IMG/VR virus record: IMGVR_UViG_3300030329_004314
Span: 21,903 to 85,902 of that record
Direction: 5' to 3' (one strand)
Source of the DNA: a virus
Length of the DNA stretch: 64,000 nt
Both the position numbers and the translations under genes were made by a program. Below are positions 24,309-32,887 of this stretch, in pieces. The notes below the pieces were generated by a model. The model was not told where the DNA came from. It worked only from the letters and a program-made list of their open reading frames with translations, and did not search any database. Position 1 is the stretch's first letter; every line of letters begins with the position of its first letter.

Positions 24309-25378
24309 GTCAACATGCTCTTTATTTCTTTCTCTAGTATCGAAAGCCATTCAGGATTTTCTCTCAGAAGATTAGACAACTTTTCTTGACCTTGAGCTTT
24401 GCATCTTTTTTGAGTTTCTTCATCCCATTCCTTAGCATCTAACACATCTAAATGTTCTTGCATGAAGTTACATGTGTACCAGCCTTTTCCTGTTATGAAA
24501 CCCAACTTTTGCCCAAGTGTTACCAGTTCCGTAATTTCATCAATACCTTTACCATATCTTAAATATGAAGTGATTTTTCTTCCCGGAGGTACTATGGCTG
24601 TTGATTCTGTAATCCAAGTGATTATTTGTCCTACAGGTGCCTCTTTTAAATCGTCTATTTTTTTTGACGAAGAAGCAAACCATTTTTCTACCTTTGACGC
24701 ATGCATTTTTATGTCTACTGCATATGCAATTTTTCTTCCACCACTTTCAACCTTTGTCTTTCCATAACCGCTGATATTTGCTATGAGGTGAGTAATGGCA
24801 ATGACTATGTTTCCATTTACCGGAAGCAGATTGGCAACCCTCCTGCAAAATTGTGATACTACTTTCGCACCCGGCGCTCTGTGTGCTTCTCCCATTTCTC
24901 CTTCAAGTTCTTTTTGAGTTATTAGTTGAGAAACAGAATCAATAATAACTAAACATCCCGGATCATCTTTTAGAATTTTTTCTGCATAACTCAAATATTC
25001 TTCTGCTGTTAGTATTCTCCCTTCTCCGGTTTTCTTGTCGTAGTAAGATTGGACAGAGAAAAACTTGTCCATCTTCAAGTTTGGTATGCCTTCTAGGTCT
25101 CTCTGTTTTAGTCTGCCCTCAATATTTAAGTAGTATACATTTCGTTCTCCGTGTTCCTTACTTTGACATTTAGCAGCGAAGTGCAATGCGCTAGTTGTCT
25201 TTCCACACTTAGGCTCTCCTGTAAGAGTGACCCAGCTACCTTCAGGGACTCCTCCTCCGAGTATAATGTCAACACATGGACTCCAAGGAATGATTTGCTT
25301 TTCTTCTTCAAGAATAGCGTCACCAGATATCAAAACGTCTTTGCCAATGATATCTGCTATTTCTTTTGTTTTACTCAT
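24305..25378 (-). CDS. uvsX: RecA/UvsX-type recombinase
   Basis: A 357-residue recombinase. Walker A is GEPKCGKTTSALHF (about residues 54-67), and Walker B is CLVIIDSVSQLIT. The L1/MAW-like region is GEMGEAHRAPGAKVVSQFCR, and ITHLIANISGYGKTKVESGG gives loop L2 and the GG turn. It would drive strand exchange and recombination-dependent replication. The C-terminal 60 residues (KGWYTCNFMQEHLDVLDAKE onward) resemble the UvsX/RecA C-terminal regulatory part. It is flanked by nucleases and the possible UvsY-like gene. Confidence 0.9.
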   Translation of the reverse strand: MSKTKEIADIIGKDVLISGDAILEEEKQIIPWSPCVDIILGGGVPEGSWVTLTGEPKCGKTTSALHFAAKCQSKEHGERNVYYLNIEGRLKQRDLEGIPNLKMDKFFSVQSYYDKKTGEGRILTAEEYLSYAEKILKDDPGCLVIIDSVSQLITQKELEGEMGEAHRAPGAKVVSQFCRRVANLLPVNGNIVIAITHLIANISGYGKTKVESGGRKIAYAVDIKMHASKVEKWFASSSKKIDDLKEAPVGQIITWITESTAIVPPGRKITSYLRYGKGIDEITELVTLGQKLGFITGKGWYTCNFMQEHLDVLDAKEWDEETQKRCKAQGQEKLSNLLRENPEWLSILEKEIKSMLT

Positions 25379-25820
25379 TTTCTGTTTCTTCCAATAGAGC
25401 TAATATGTTTTTACTGCCCGTTGGTTTTCTTGGTTTATCTGTTACTGACTTTCTAGGGCTTATTTGAACTTCTTTTGACTCTTGATACTGAATATGTTTC
25501 TGATTAGTATCTAATATTTTTTTCAAATTACCAGACTTTTTAAAAATACCAAAAGAGTAAACGCTCCGACATCTTTTGTCTCGGAGCGTCTTTAATATAG
25601 CGTGTGGGCTATATTCTTTAAGTAATCGGTTTACAAGAACAACCTGATACTGAAAGTCTTTCTTCCAGTCTTCGTGATTCCAAAAGTTCTCTGGTAAATC
25701 TATATTCTTAGATTTTGCTATAAGATAGAACAACGCTTCAGTAATATATTGTGCGGCAGTTACATAACTATTACTATATATTGACCGAAACTTACTCTTA
25801 TCTGACTTTTGCCTTGCCAT
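25371..25820 (-). CDS. Unknown protein
   Basis: A 149-residue basic protein. The first 100 residues are helical (SNSYVTAAQYITEALFYLIA, then NFWNHEDWKKDFQYQVVLVN), and the rest looks disordered. It overlaps the recombinase start by eight bases. A strong hairpin lies inside its reading frame at 25561-25589. No family recognised; association with recombination is by position only. Confidence 0.6.
   Translation of the reverse strand: MARQKSDKSKFRSIYSNSYVTAAQYITEALFYLIAKSKNIDLPENFWNHEDWKKDFQYQVVLVNRLLKEYSPHAILKTLRDKRCRSVYSFGIFKKSGNLKKILDTNQKHIQYQESKEVQISPRKSVTDKPRKPTGSKNILALLEETENE
25561..25589. repeat. Intragenic inverted repeat (9-bp stem)
   Basis: ACGCTCCGA (25561-25569) and its exact complement TCGGAGCGT (25581-25589) are separated by 11 bases. 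The stem is GC-rich within an AT-rich gene. On the minus strand it is followed by GTTTACTCTTTT, which is U-rich in RNA, so it could pause or partly terminate transcription before the recombinase gene. Confidence 0.6.
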
Positions 25821-26259
25821 GAATTAACTTATCCAAATTATCCAAATCATCAATAGTCAAGCGGTCATTTCGGAATCTAGTTACCTCTGGCACTCTCCAC
25901 CAAGATTTCATAACCGTTCCACCGTAGACTTTTCCAATAATAATATAGTTGTCTTGGCTCTGATCTTCTCCAAACATTAAGCCAACGCCACGAGTGAACA
26001 CATACTGATCTGCATCGTGGCCTACAACTTCCGTGTGATCTCTAAACCTAATTCTTAATTCTTCTATACAAGCTTCATTTTCACAGCAATACTTTTGAAG
26101 ACTTAGCCATCCCTCAGTATCATTCAGGTAAGCTGTCTCATCATTATCTAAAGCGATCTCAGCCCATGTATCATTTTCCATCTTTTCTGGACTGTAAAAG
26201 TTCTTCAAACCATATTCTGTTAAGCAAGACTTGCTCTCTTTATTTGCATCCTCAGTCAT
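25798..26259 (-). CDS. Unknown protein
   Basis: A 153-residue acidic protein (GLKNFYSPEKMENDTWAEIA, RGVGLMFGEDQSQDNYIIIG, SWWRVPEVTRFRNDRLTIDD). Alternating hydrophobic strands suggest a folded globular domain. It overlaps both neighbours (23 and 8 bases). No family recognised. Confidence 0.6.
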   Translation of the reverse strand: MTEDANKESKSCLTEYGLKNFYSPEKMENDTWAEIALDNDETAYLNDTEGWLSLQKYCCENEACIEELRIRFRDHTEVVGHDADQYVFTRGVGLMFGEDQSQDNYIIIGKVYGGTVMKSWWRVPEVTRFRNDRLTIDDLDNLDKLIHGKAKVR

Positions 26260-26602
26260 TTCTTATCCTATGAATTCTGTCGCTTGTATTAGATCGTGCC
26301 TCTTCTGTATTAACTGCACTTCTGTGTTCGTCTGCTAATTCGCTTGCTTCTTGTGTCATTACCACAACGCCATACTCTTCATTGCGAGATAACAGATTAC
26401 CAGCCTTATGCCCACCAGAGTCCTCTGATTTTGCCGTGGCAATATTCTCTTGACCCTGTTCCCCCTCGTCAAGTGTATCTAGATAAGATTCGACAGTCTT
26501 AGGGCCAATGCCATCAAGTTTACTAGCGATTTCTTGACTTGTCAAGTGTTTGTGTTCACGAATGTAAAATTTTTCTATGTCACCTAGTGTTTTTTTAGGC
26601 AT
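26252..26602 (-). CDS. Small helix-turn-helix protein
   Basis: A 116-residue protein starting at ATG 26602, which has GGGAG nine bases upstream and overlaps the previous stop. Residues about 4-42 form a helix-turn-helix-like segment (DIEKFYIREHKHLTSQEIAS followed by KLDGIGPKTVESYLDTL), similar to sigma-factor region 4 and HTH_23 domains. The acidic C-terminal part looks disordered. A regulatory DNA-binding role is plausible but unproven. Confidence 0.55.
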   Translation of the reverse strand: MPKKTLGDIEKFYIREHKHLTSQEIASKLDGIGPKTVESYLDTLDEGEQGQENIATAKSEDSGGHKAGNLLSRNEEYGVVVMTQEASELADEHRSAVNTEEARSNTSDRIHRIRND

Positions 26603-26987
26603 TTCTGGACTCCCGTTGAGCATTGTGTAGCCAAGCAGGATTCCTGCTAGACAAAAACTGTTTATAAAAATTGAACGACTTAAAAGAAACTTCAACTAAA
26701 TTCCAAACATATTTACCCCTATGTTTTGCAAACTTGTTTGAGCTTCCTTCTGAATACATTCCCCAAGGATTGAAAAGCTCGCCGGTACTGCCAACCTTTA
26801 CATAATACTTGTGTCTTTCACCCGCCTCACTAACTATCACTACTGATTTAGCAAGACATTCTTGGCTATCAGCGTCTACTTCAGTAAGACCTTCTGCATA
26901 TCCTATTACGGAAGAGGTAGTTCCAGCAGAATCTAGAACCTCTCCTTTTTGTTCTTTTGAAGAATTGATTTTATGTATATGTTCCAT
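26595..26987 (-). CDS. Unknown protein
   Basis: A 130-residue protein. The second half (GERHKYYVKVGSTGELFNPW, then GMYSEGSSNKFAKHRGKYVW) reads as a small beta-rich domain. RBS-like GGAAT lies before the start. No family recognised. It overlaps the HTH gene by eight bases, so the two are probably expressed together. Confidence 0.6.
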   Translation of the reverse strand: MEHIHKINSSKEQKGEVLDSAGTTSSVIGYAEGLTEVDADSQECLAKSVVIVSEAGERHKYYVKVGSTGELFNPWGMYSEGSSNKFAKHRGKYVWNLVEVSFKSFNFYKQFLSSRNPAWLHNAQRESRNA

Positions 26988-26993
26988 GTTATT

Positions 26994-27233
26994 CTATTCC
27001 GTTCTTTTGGCTATTACATTGACAGCGCCTTCTTCATACTCAATGTCTTGCACTTCTACCATGCCCTCTAGTTGACCAACTGCAAAGTCACCAACTACAC
27101 CAACAGAATGTGTTTCATTACAGCAAGATAAAGATATATCAGTTTTTTTGAAAGTGCTTGGGTCATGAACCCAAATGTCAACTACTGGAGATTTACACTT
27201 TTTGCAGGACAATACTATGTGGTGGTCTTCCAT
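26994..27233 (-). CDS. Small zinc-ribbon-like protein
   Basis: A 79-residue protein with a CKKC pair at about residues 10-13 and a CC pair near 37-38 (LSCCNETH), which together can bind one zinc ion. The remaining residues are acidic. The partner or nucleic acid it binds is unknown. It overlaps the following small gene by 19 bases. Confidence 0.6.
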   Translation of the reverse strand: MEDHHIVLSCKKCKSPVVDIWVHDPSTFKKTDISLSCCNETHSVGVVGDFAVGQLEGMVEVQDIEYEEGAVNVIAKRTE

Positions 27234-27415
27234 AATGCTTTACATTCCTTTAAAAATTTATCCATCTTTTTTTCCGATTCTTCTTCAGTCATTCCATCAA
27301 AGTACAAAACTAGATGTCTGACATTAGACTCTGTTTGTTTTTGAGTTCCGTCTGGATTGATCTTATACACAAATCCGTTTATTGAAAGCCGGGCTTGATG
27401 CGGTATTCTATCCAT
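27215..27415 (-). CDS. Small unknown protein
   Basis: A 66-residue protein (PHQARLSINGFVYKINPDGT, then LVLYFDGMTEEESEKKMDKF). It combines two or three strands with an amphipathic helix. It overlaps both neighbours. No family recognised. Confidence 0.55.
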   Translation of the reverse strand: MDRIPHQARLSINGFVYKINPDGTQKQTESNVRHLVLYFDGMTEEESEKKMDKFLKECKALWKTTT

Positions 27416-27863
27416 CTTTAATCCATTTTGCCTTTTCTTTATCTGTCATCTTGTGTATTTTCTTCATAGACAATTCTTTTTCTCTTTGTTCATTTGCCTT
27501 GTCTACGATGTCGTCATAACTCATTGGCTTGTCTGTCTTCACTCTTACCATACCATCTGGAAGATCCTTAGAGCTTGGAATTCTTTTCGTTTTATTCTTT
27601 GCATGAATAGCCATCTTGTGGTCATTAGAAAGCGTTTCAGAGTTACGTTCTGCAAGATGACCTAGATTTTTTATTTCTGAAGAGGCTGCTCTGACAGAAA
27701 AATGAGGAGCCTGCAAAATTACCTGTTTGACTTCAGGGTTTCCTTCACAACACGGTTCGTCAAGTTCAAGATCAGAAACAGTGTCTGGTTTTGCCTCATT
27801 GAATCGTTTGTAGACTTCGTGAACCTCTCCACATTTTTGGCACTCAAAATCGTATGTAGGCAT
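27408..27863 (-). CDS. FmdB-like zinc-ribbon protein
   Basis: A 151-residue protein. The first 60 residues match the FmdB-type putative regulatory zinc ribbon: MPTYDFECQKCGEVHEVYKR then a CC pair in LDEPCCEGNPEVK. The remaining 90 residues are charged and helical. Start ATG 27863 is chosen because AAAGGA sits six bases before it and the FmdB family begins MPTY. Such proteins are common next to phage structural and nucleotide genes; their role is not defined. Confidence 0.75.
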   Translation of the reverse strand: MPTYDFECQKCGEVHEVYKRFNEAKPDTVSDLELDEPCCEGNPEVKQVILQAPHFSVRAASSEIKNLGHLAERNSETLSNDHKMAIHAKNKTKRIPSSKDLPDGMVRVKTDKPMSYDDIVDKANEQREKELSMKKIHKMTDKEKAKWIKDG

Positions 27864-27865
27864 CT

Positions 27866-28267
27866 TCATTCCTTTATGTAGACTGGAGAAACATAAATTG
27901 TTCCGTCCTCTAGCTTCTGTAAGTTGTACAGATTCTTGGAGCCAGTATATTCTTCTTTGGGCTTGCTATAGACATAGTATATTAAGAAAGTTTGAAAAAT
28001 TACTATGCCAGTTATGACTGACCAAGCCAACTTCTTATTTTTATTATAAAGAGCAGAAAGTATCATGACCACAAATATTGTGCCTAAAAACTTAAAAGAC
28101 ATAAACAAGGCAACGCTATCGTCATTTTTTTCTATCAAGAACACACCAATAGGATTCTGTTCTATATCTAATAAAACTTCATGTATTTTTATAGACCAGT
28201 ACATATCAATAGAAGATACTACTGCTATATAAATAATCATAATGTAATAAAAGATCTTAGAAATCAT
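27866..28267 (-). CDS. Membrane protein, about three TM segments
   Basis: A 133-residue protein with hydrophobic stretches at about residues 5-24 (IFYYIMIIYIAVVSSIDMYW), 51-72 (ALFMSFKFLGTIFVVMILSA) and 79-98 (LAWSVITGIVIFQTFLIYYV), followed by a polar tail. It is predicted to sit in the host inner membrane. It overlaps NrdB by 11 bases, which is coupling rather than function. No family recognised. Confidence 0.65.
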   Translation of the reverse strand: MISKIFYYIMIIYIAVVSSIDMYWSIKIHEVLLDIEQNPIGVFLIEKNDDSVALFMSFKFLGTIFVVMILSALYNKNKKLAWSVITGIVIFQTFLIYYVYSKPKEEYTGSKNLYNLQKLEDGTIYVSPVYIKE

Positions 28268-29264
28268 CTTCTATGTTTCCACTAGAGTACTCAGTCACCC
28301 TTGTCTCAAAAAAGTTTTTGCATTTTTCTAGATCAATTATTTCGCTCATCCAAGGAAAAGGATTCTTTGCATCTTTGTATGGAGAATCCATATTGAGATT
28401 GACTAGCCTTCTATTCGCTATGTATTTTACATAGTCTATAAACATATCAGAGTTTAGTCCGAGTATTCCGTTTGGCAAAACATCTTTTGCGTATTGAACT
28501 TCAAGCTCGATTGCTTTTTCAATGTGAGACATAGTCTCTTGCTCAAAAGACTTGCTCCACACTTTTGGGTTGTCCTCTCTAATTCTGTTGATTAGGTTGG
28601 TTCCGAATTTGATGTGTAAACTTTCATCTCGTAATGTGTATTGAATTTGCTCTCCAATTCCCGGCATCTTGTTTTGTCTATTAAGAGAAAGAAGCATAGC
28701 AAAACCTGAAAAGAAGAATATTCCTTCACAAATTACATAGTAAGTAATTATGTTTCTTAGGAACTCTTTCTTTCCTTCAATAGTATTTATGTTGAAGTTA
28801 GGCCTATTTATGTCTGTACTAATTTCCATAAGAAAGTCATCTTTGACTTTGATGCTAGGTATAGATAGATAAGCCTGATAGACTTCATCAATATCTAAAC
28901 CCAAAGAATCGCACACATAAACAACGGTAAGGTTATGCAGGCTTTCTTCATAAGCCTGTCGCAATATATATTGTCTACACTCAGCATCAGTAACAAACTT
29001 AAATATGCTTAGTAGTAAGTTATTAGCCACTAAAGACTCTGATCCAGCAAAAAACCCAAGACACCTTTTGACCATCAGTCTCTCATCATCAGACAGTTGG
29101 GAAGATCTCCACTGTTCAATATCCTTTGACATTGGTACTTCTGTTGGCATCCAGTTATTTGCTGCTCCATCTAAGAACAGTTGCCAAGCCCACTTGTTTG
29201 TGTGCGGAAGAATCTGATTTACAACTGAAACCTTGTCTGAAATTATTTCTTTACTTTTTTTCAT
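28257..29264 (-). CDS. nrdB: Ribonucleotide reductase beta subunit (class I), tyrosine-less
   Basis: A 335-residue R2 protein that would generate the oxidant for ribonucleotide reduction with NrdA. The six metal ligands are visible: E76 in GSESLVANN, E107 and H110 in YEESLH, E180 in ICEGIFFF, E214 and H217 in RDESLH. The residue four after H110, where E. coli has radical Tyr122, is Val114; the first ligand is Glu rather than Asp. Both features point to a tyrosine-independent class I subtype (Ic-like). The true start is ATG 29264; a TTG upstream is unlikely. Confidence 0.9.
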   Translation of the reverse strand: MKKSKEIISDKVSVVNQILPHTNKWAWQLFLDGAANNWMPTEVPMSKDIEQWRSSQLSDDERLMVKRCLGFFAGSESLVANNLLLSIFKFVTDAECRQYILRQAYEESLHNLTVVYVCDSLGLDIDEVYQAYLSIPSIKVKDDFLMEISTDINRPNFNINTIEGKKEFLRNIITYYVICEGIFFFSGFAMLLSLNRQNKMPGIGEQIQYTLRDESLHIKFGTNLINRIREDNPKVWSKSFEQETMSHIEKAIELEVQYAKDVLPNGILGLNSDMFIDYVKYIANRRLVNLNMDSPYKDAKNPFPWMSEIIDLEKCKNFFETRVTEYSSGNIEDDF

Positions 29265-29385
29265 CCTGCAATCTCTCAATAATTTTTTGTAGAAGGTCTT
29301 TTACTTTTTCTGCTTCTTCTGGTTTAAGTTCTAATATGTATCTCAATGGAGAAGTTCTAGATTGTCTATGCTCACTGAACTTCAT
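29251..29385 (-). CDS. Small charged protein between nrdA and nrdB
   Basis: A 44-residue ORF (MKFSEHRQSRTSPLRYILEL, then KPEEAEKVKDLLQKIIERLQ). Its ATG overlaps the NrdA stop (ATGA) and its stop overlaps the NrdB start by 14 bases, so it fills the whole gap. The C-terminal half is an amphipathic helix. It may be a small RNR-associated factor, but no family is known to me. Confidence 0.6.
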   Translation of the reverse strand: MKFSEHRQSRTSPLRYILELKPEEAEKVKDLLQKIIERLQDEKK

Positions 29386-31832
29386 TGGCAACTCTCACAG
29401 TCTGGATCAAGTATTGAACATGCTTTGACGTTTCTTAGATCCTCTTCAGGCACTTCTTCTTCTACAATGTTTTGCACGGTTGACTTTTCTACTCTGGTCG
29501 CCGCTTTGCTTCTCAAATAATACGTTGTCTTTAATCCTTTTTCCCAACAATACATATACATATCATTAAGAAATTTAAGACTACTGGCCTTGTTGTATAA
29601 ATTCAATGATTGACCCATATCAATCCATTTTTGTCTTGCTGAAGCAGCATCTATTAATACATTATAATCAATATCAAACGCAGTCAAGAATTCTTCTTTA
29701 ATATTTTTTTCAATAGATAGTAAAGAAATATCTCCATCTACTTCTTTAAGTGCATCAACAAGTTGATTGCACCATATTCCTTTCTTTTTGGCTATTTCAA
29801 CAAAGTGTTCATTCACCATAGTAAACTCCCCACTTAATGTTGAATAAACATAAAGCACAGAGTAGTCAGGTTCAATAGACTGAGAGCATCCTTGTATGTA
29901 AGATATAGTCGCTGTAGGAGCGATTGCCATGACATTAGAGTTTCTGACACCATGATCTTCGACATGGCTTCTCACTTTATCCCATTCGAGATTCTCAAGC
30001 GTAGATGCTTGATAAGTATCGGTAGATTCTCTTTCGTTCATCATTGAACAGTAGGTATCAATCGGAAGGTTTCCTTTGTACCATTCTGATCCTACATAAG
30101 AAGGGTACTGGCCTCTTTCTTTTGCCAGCTTCGATGAGGTAAGGATTGCGTGAAAAGATATAAACTCTTGTATAGAATCGCAAAGAGATACGGCCTCCTG
30201 AGAGTTGTATGGGATTCCTAATTTATGAAGGACATCGTGTGTACCCATCACCCCTAAACCAACAGGCCTGTTTCTTAGATTAGAATTTTTAGCCTCTTCT
30301 GTAGGGTAAAAGTTCAAGTCAATAACATTGTCGAGTCCTCTAATCGCAACATTAACTGTTTCCTCAAGCTTTTTCCAATCAACAGTCCTTACCTTCAAAT
30401 GATTTGAAAGATTGATACTGGCTAAGTTGCAGACTGCTGTTTCTCCTCTTTGCTTGACGTTACCGTTTTCATATGTTGTAGGCTTGGTATGTAACAAAAT
30501 TTCTGTGCAAAGATTTGAAGAATGAACAACACCTTCATGCTTGTTGCTATACCTAATATTAGAAGCATCTTTGAAGGTAATCCAAGGATGGCCAGTTTCA
30601 TATAAAGACGTGAGTATCTTTTTCCACAGGTCTTTGGCATTGATGATCCTGAAGTTGTGAACTTCCCCATCGTCTGCCATCTTTTTGTACTTCTCGTAGT
30701 ATTTTGTGAATTCTTTTCCATATGTTTCATGCAACTCTGGACATTCTTTAGGATCAAACAAATACCAATCTGACTCTTTTTTGGCGGCGATAATAAAATC
30801 ATCACATACCCAAAGAGCAGTATTCATGTCATGACATCTTCTTCTGTCATCTCCAGTATTTTTTCTGAGATCGAGAAACTCTTCAACATCCATATGCCAG
30901 ACTTCTAAGTAAGCACAGCCAGCACCTTTCCTCTTTCCTCCTTGATTAACACCAACAAGAGTATCGTTGAATATTTTTAACCAAGGAATAAGTCCAGAAG
31001 ATATTCCATTTGTTCCTTGAATATGAGAACCAGTAGATCTTACAGGAGTCCAATCAACTCCTAAGCCGCCAGCGTATTTAGACAATCTCGCTTGACCATG
31101 AATAGTACCAAATATTCCGTCGATAGAATCATCGACTGTACTTAGATAACAAGAAGAAAGCTGAGACCTAGCAGTGCCACTGTTAAACAATGTTGGTGTA
31201 GAAGGGCAGTATCTGAAAGAAGATATCATTTCATATATCTCTATCGCTCTTTCTTCCTTGTTTTCCTCATTAATGCACAGCCCCATAGCCACTCTCATCC
31301 AAAATGACTGAGGTGCCTCCATCCTTCTACCTTCAATATGAATGAAGTATCGGTCATATAGAGTCTGTATTCCTAAATACTTGAATTGAGAGTCTCTTTT
31401 TGTATCAAGTTTTTCAGCCAGAAGTTTCAAATTAAAGCTTAGAAGTTTCTCACTAAGCCTTTTTTCTCTGACTAATTTTTTTATGTTTTGTATAAAAGAC
31501 TTCTTATGTTGAAGATCGAATGTGTCTGAGTCAACAGTTTCGCCAAATACCTCTTTGTATATATTATTCAGAAGCATCCTAGCTGCGATTTTTGAGTAGT
31601 TAGGCTCTTTTTCTATCTTAGACCTTGCAGACATAATAAGAGCTTTGTCAATTTCAGCCGTGGTAATTTTGTCATATAATTGAAGGCTTGCATCTAGTAC
31701 AACTTCACTTACAGACACATTCTCAAGATTAGATGATGCTCTCTCAACGCATTCGTTAATTTTGTCTAAGTTTACTTCTTGTAGTCTTCCGTTTCTTTTC
31801 TTTACTCTAATCTCTCTCTGAGTCACAGCCAT
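29382..31832 (-). CDS. nrdA: Ribonucleotide reductase alpha subunit (class I)
   Basis: An 816-residue enzyme that reduces NDPs to dNDPs. The first 90 residues are an ATP-cone regulatory domain (RVKKRNGRLQEVNLDKINEC). Active-site cysteines are in ARSQLSSCYLS and SNLCTEILLH, the radical-transfer tyrosine pair in TTYYLRSKAATRVE, and the C-terminal redox pair in CESCQ. Length is normal. ATG 31832 follows GAGG; the upstream TTG is not needed. It is the first of the nrdA-small ORF-nrdB-membrane-protein run. Confidence 0.95.
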   Translation of the reverse strand: MAVTQREIRVKKRNGRLQEVNLDKINECVERASSNLENVSVSEVVLDASLQLYDKITTAEIDKALIMSARSKIEKEPNYSKIAARMLLNNIYKEVFGETVDSDTFDLQHKKSFIQNIKKLVREKRLSEKLLSFNLKLLAEKLDTKRDSQFKYLGIQTLYDRYFIHIEGRRMEAPQSFWMRVAMGLCINEENKEERAIEIYEMISSFRYCPSTPTLFNSGTARSQLSSCYLSTVDDSIDGIFGTIHGQARLSKYAGGLGVDWTPVRSTGSHIQGTNGISSGLIPWLKIFNDTLVGVNQGGKRKGAGCAYLEVWHMDVEEFLDLRKNTGDDRRRCHDMNTALWVCDDFIIAAKKESDWYLFDPKECPELHETYGKEFTKYYEKYKKMADDGEVHNFRIINAKDLWKKILTSLYETGHPWITFKDASNIRYSNKHEGVVHSSNLCTEILLHTKPTTYENGNVKQRGETAVCNLASINLSNHLKVRTVDWKKLEETVNVAIRGLDNVIDLNFYPTEEAKNSNLRNRPVGLGVMGTHDVLHKLGIPYNSQEAVSLCDSIQEFISFHAILTSSKLAKERGQYPSYVGSEWYKGNLPIDTYCSMMNERESTDTYQASTLENLEWDKVRSHVEDHGVRNSNVMAIAPTATISYIQGCSQSIEPDYSVLYVYSTLSGEFTMVNEHFVEIAKKKGIWCNQLVDALKEVDGDISLLSIEKNIKEEFLTAFDIDYNVLIDAASARQKWIDMGQSLNLYNKASSLKFLNDMYMYCWEKGLKTTYYLRSKAATRVEKSTVQNIVEEEVPEEDLRNVKACSILDPDCESCQ

Positions 31833-31872
31833 TTCCTCATAGTGCAATTTTTATGTAAATAATTTTTAATTT

Positions 31873-32544
31873 TTATAAATCATTGGGATCAACTGAAACC
31901 GAATTAATATCAACAGATGATAGTTTATGAATGTAATTCAGGTATTCGGGATTGATTATACTATCATATGTCTTTCGGTCTATATTTGGTGCTTTCCGAT
32001 CTATGTTTACAGTTTGCCCATTACATTGTATTACAAGTACCGAAAACCCATAAAATTTTTTATCTGGCTCCCAACCCGGTGGATTGTAAGGCATGGATAC
32101 AATATCACCGCCGTAAATGCTCTGTATCTCTCTTGCCGTACCAAGTTGCATTCCATATTCATAATCAGTATTTATACCACACATGATTACTGGATTGGTT
32201 GTTCCACGCAATTCTAGAATTTTCTCCACCCACCATTGCATCCCACTCGTTTTTTTTCTATAGTTTGTCCAAAAGTAAAACACGTCTGGATTTATGTGCG
32301 TGTTTTCTTTTAAAAAATTATAAGCGTCAGCATGTACTATGCTTGTTTCACACTTATAATCCCTTGCGTTCGCTGAATCTATAAACGGTAAATCTACTTC
32401 TATGCCGATTGCTTTCTTAGCATATTTTGACATCTCGTATAATACCGCTCCATCTGCACAACCAATTTCACAGACAAATTTATTAGAGATGAATTTATTT
32501 AGCCGATCTGATATAGCCAATCCTCTTTCCGTCCCATCTTCCAT
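31873..32544 (-). CDS. SAM-dependent methyltransferase
   Basis: A 223-residue class I methyltransferase. Motif I is FVCEIGCADGAVLYEMSKYA (about residues 23-42), then an acidic IGIEVDLPF and an INPDVFYFWTNYR strand. The middle part contains tryptophan-rich QWWVEKILEL. The substrate is unknown. A strong terminator lies just upstream, so its transcription depends on read-through or on a start in the 25-base gap. AAGGA precedes the ATG. Confidence 0.72.
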   Translation of the reverse strand: MEDGTERGLAISDRLNKFISNKFVCEIGCADGAVLYEMSKYAKKAIGIEVDLPFIDSANARDYKCETSIVHADAYNFLKENTHINPDVFYFWTNYRKKTSGMQWWVEKILELRGTTNPVIMCGINTDYEYGMQLGTAREIQSIYGGDIVSMPYNPPGWEPDKKFYGFSVLVIQCNGQTVNIDRKAPNIDRKTYDSIINPEYLNYIHKLSSVDINSVSVDPNDL

Positions 32545-32579
32545 TTTTGATCTTCCTTAACAATTTTGAAAAAAAAAGC

Positions 32580-32597
32580 CCGTAGCCAAAGCTACGG
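32580..32597 (-). terminator. Rho-independent terminator
   Basis: CCGTAGC (32580-32586), a four-base loop and GCTACGG (32591-32597) form a 7-bp stem, followed on the minus strand by GC and nine T residues. It ends transcripts of the holin-like gene. T residues on the other side allow weak bidirectional action. Confidence 0.85.
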
Positions 32598-32626
32598 ACT
32601 TTTATGAATCCTAAGCATTTGTTTTG

Positions 32627-32800
32627 CTATTCAGTGATTCTCAAACTGTCACCTACGATCCAAGCTACACCTAATGCAACAATGCTGTTGGCTGTATTTT
32701 CTGGAAGCCCAATAAGATCTTGCAAACAAACTACAGCGACACCGCCTACGGCAGTCCAAAATCGTCTAGAATTGATAAGTGATTTGAATTTTTCTTTCAT
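32627..32800 (-). CDS. Small holin-like membrane protein
   Basis: A 57-residue ORF (MKEKFKSLINSRRFWTAVGG, then VAVVCLQDLIGLPENTANSI). A basic N-terminus precedes two hydrophobic stretches (about residues 15-28 and 37-50), the layout of many small phage holins. GGAG lies eight bases before the ATG. It has its own promoter-like site and terminator. Holin function is inferred from layout only. Confidence 0.6.
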   Translation of the reverse strand: MKEKFKSLINSRRFWTAVGGVAVVCLQDLIGLPENTANSIVALGVAWIVGDSLRITE

Positions 32801-32833
32801 CAGAATTACTCCAAAGATAAATAGTTTGTGATT

Positions 32834-32862
32834 AATTTAACACCGAAATCCGTGTCAGTCAA
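32834..32862 (-). promoter_or_regulatory. Sigma70-type promoter before the holin-like gene
   Basis: Minus strand TTGACT (32857-32862), 17 bases, then TAAATT (32834-32839), ending 34 bases before the holin-like start. The -35 is near consensus. The gap of 87 bases has no other coding potential. Confidence 0.6.
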
Positions 32863-32887
32863 GCTTCTTTTTATAAATTCTGATACG

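Noticed and set aside
29264-29279. TTG start for NrdB
   Set aside because: An ATG five codons later has a GAGAG ribosome site, and the extension (RDCR) matches no NrdB family member I know.
32604-32831. Plus-strand ORF of 75 codons
   Set aside because: It is antisense to the holin-like gene, which has its own promoter, ribosome site and terminator.
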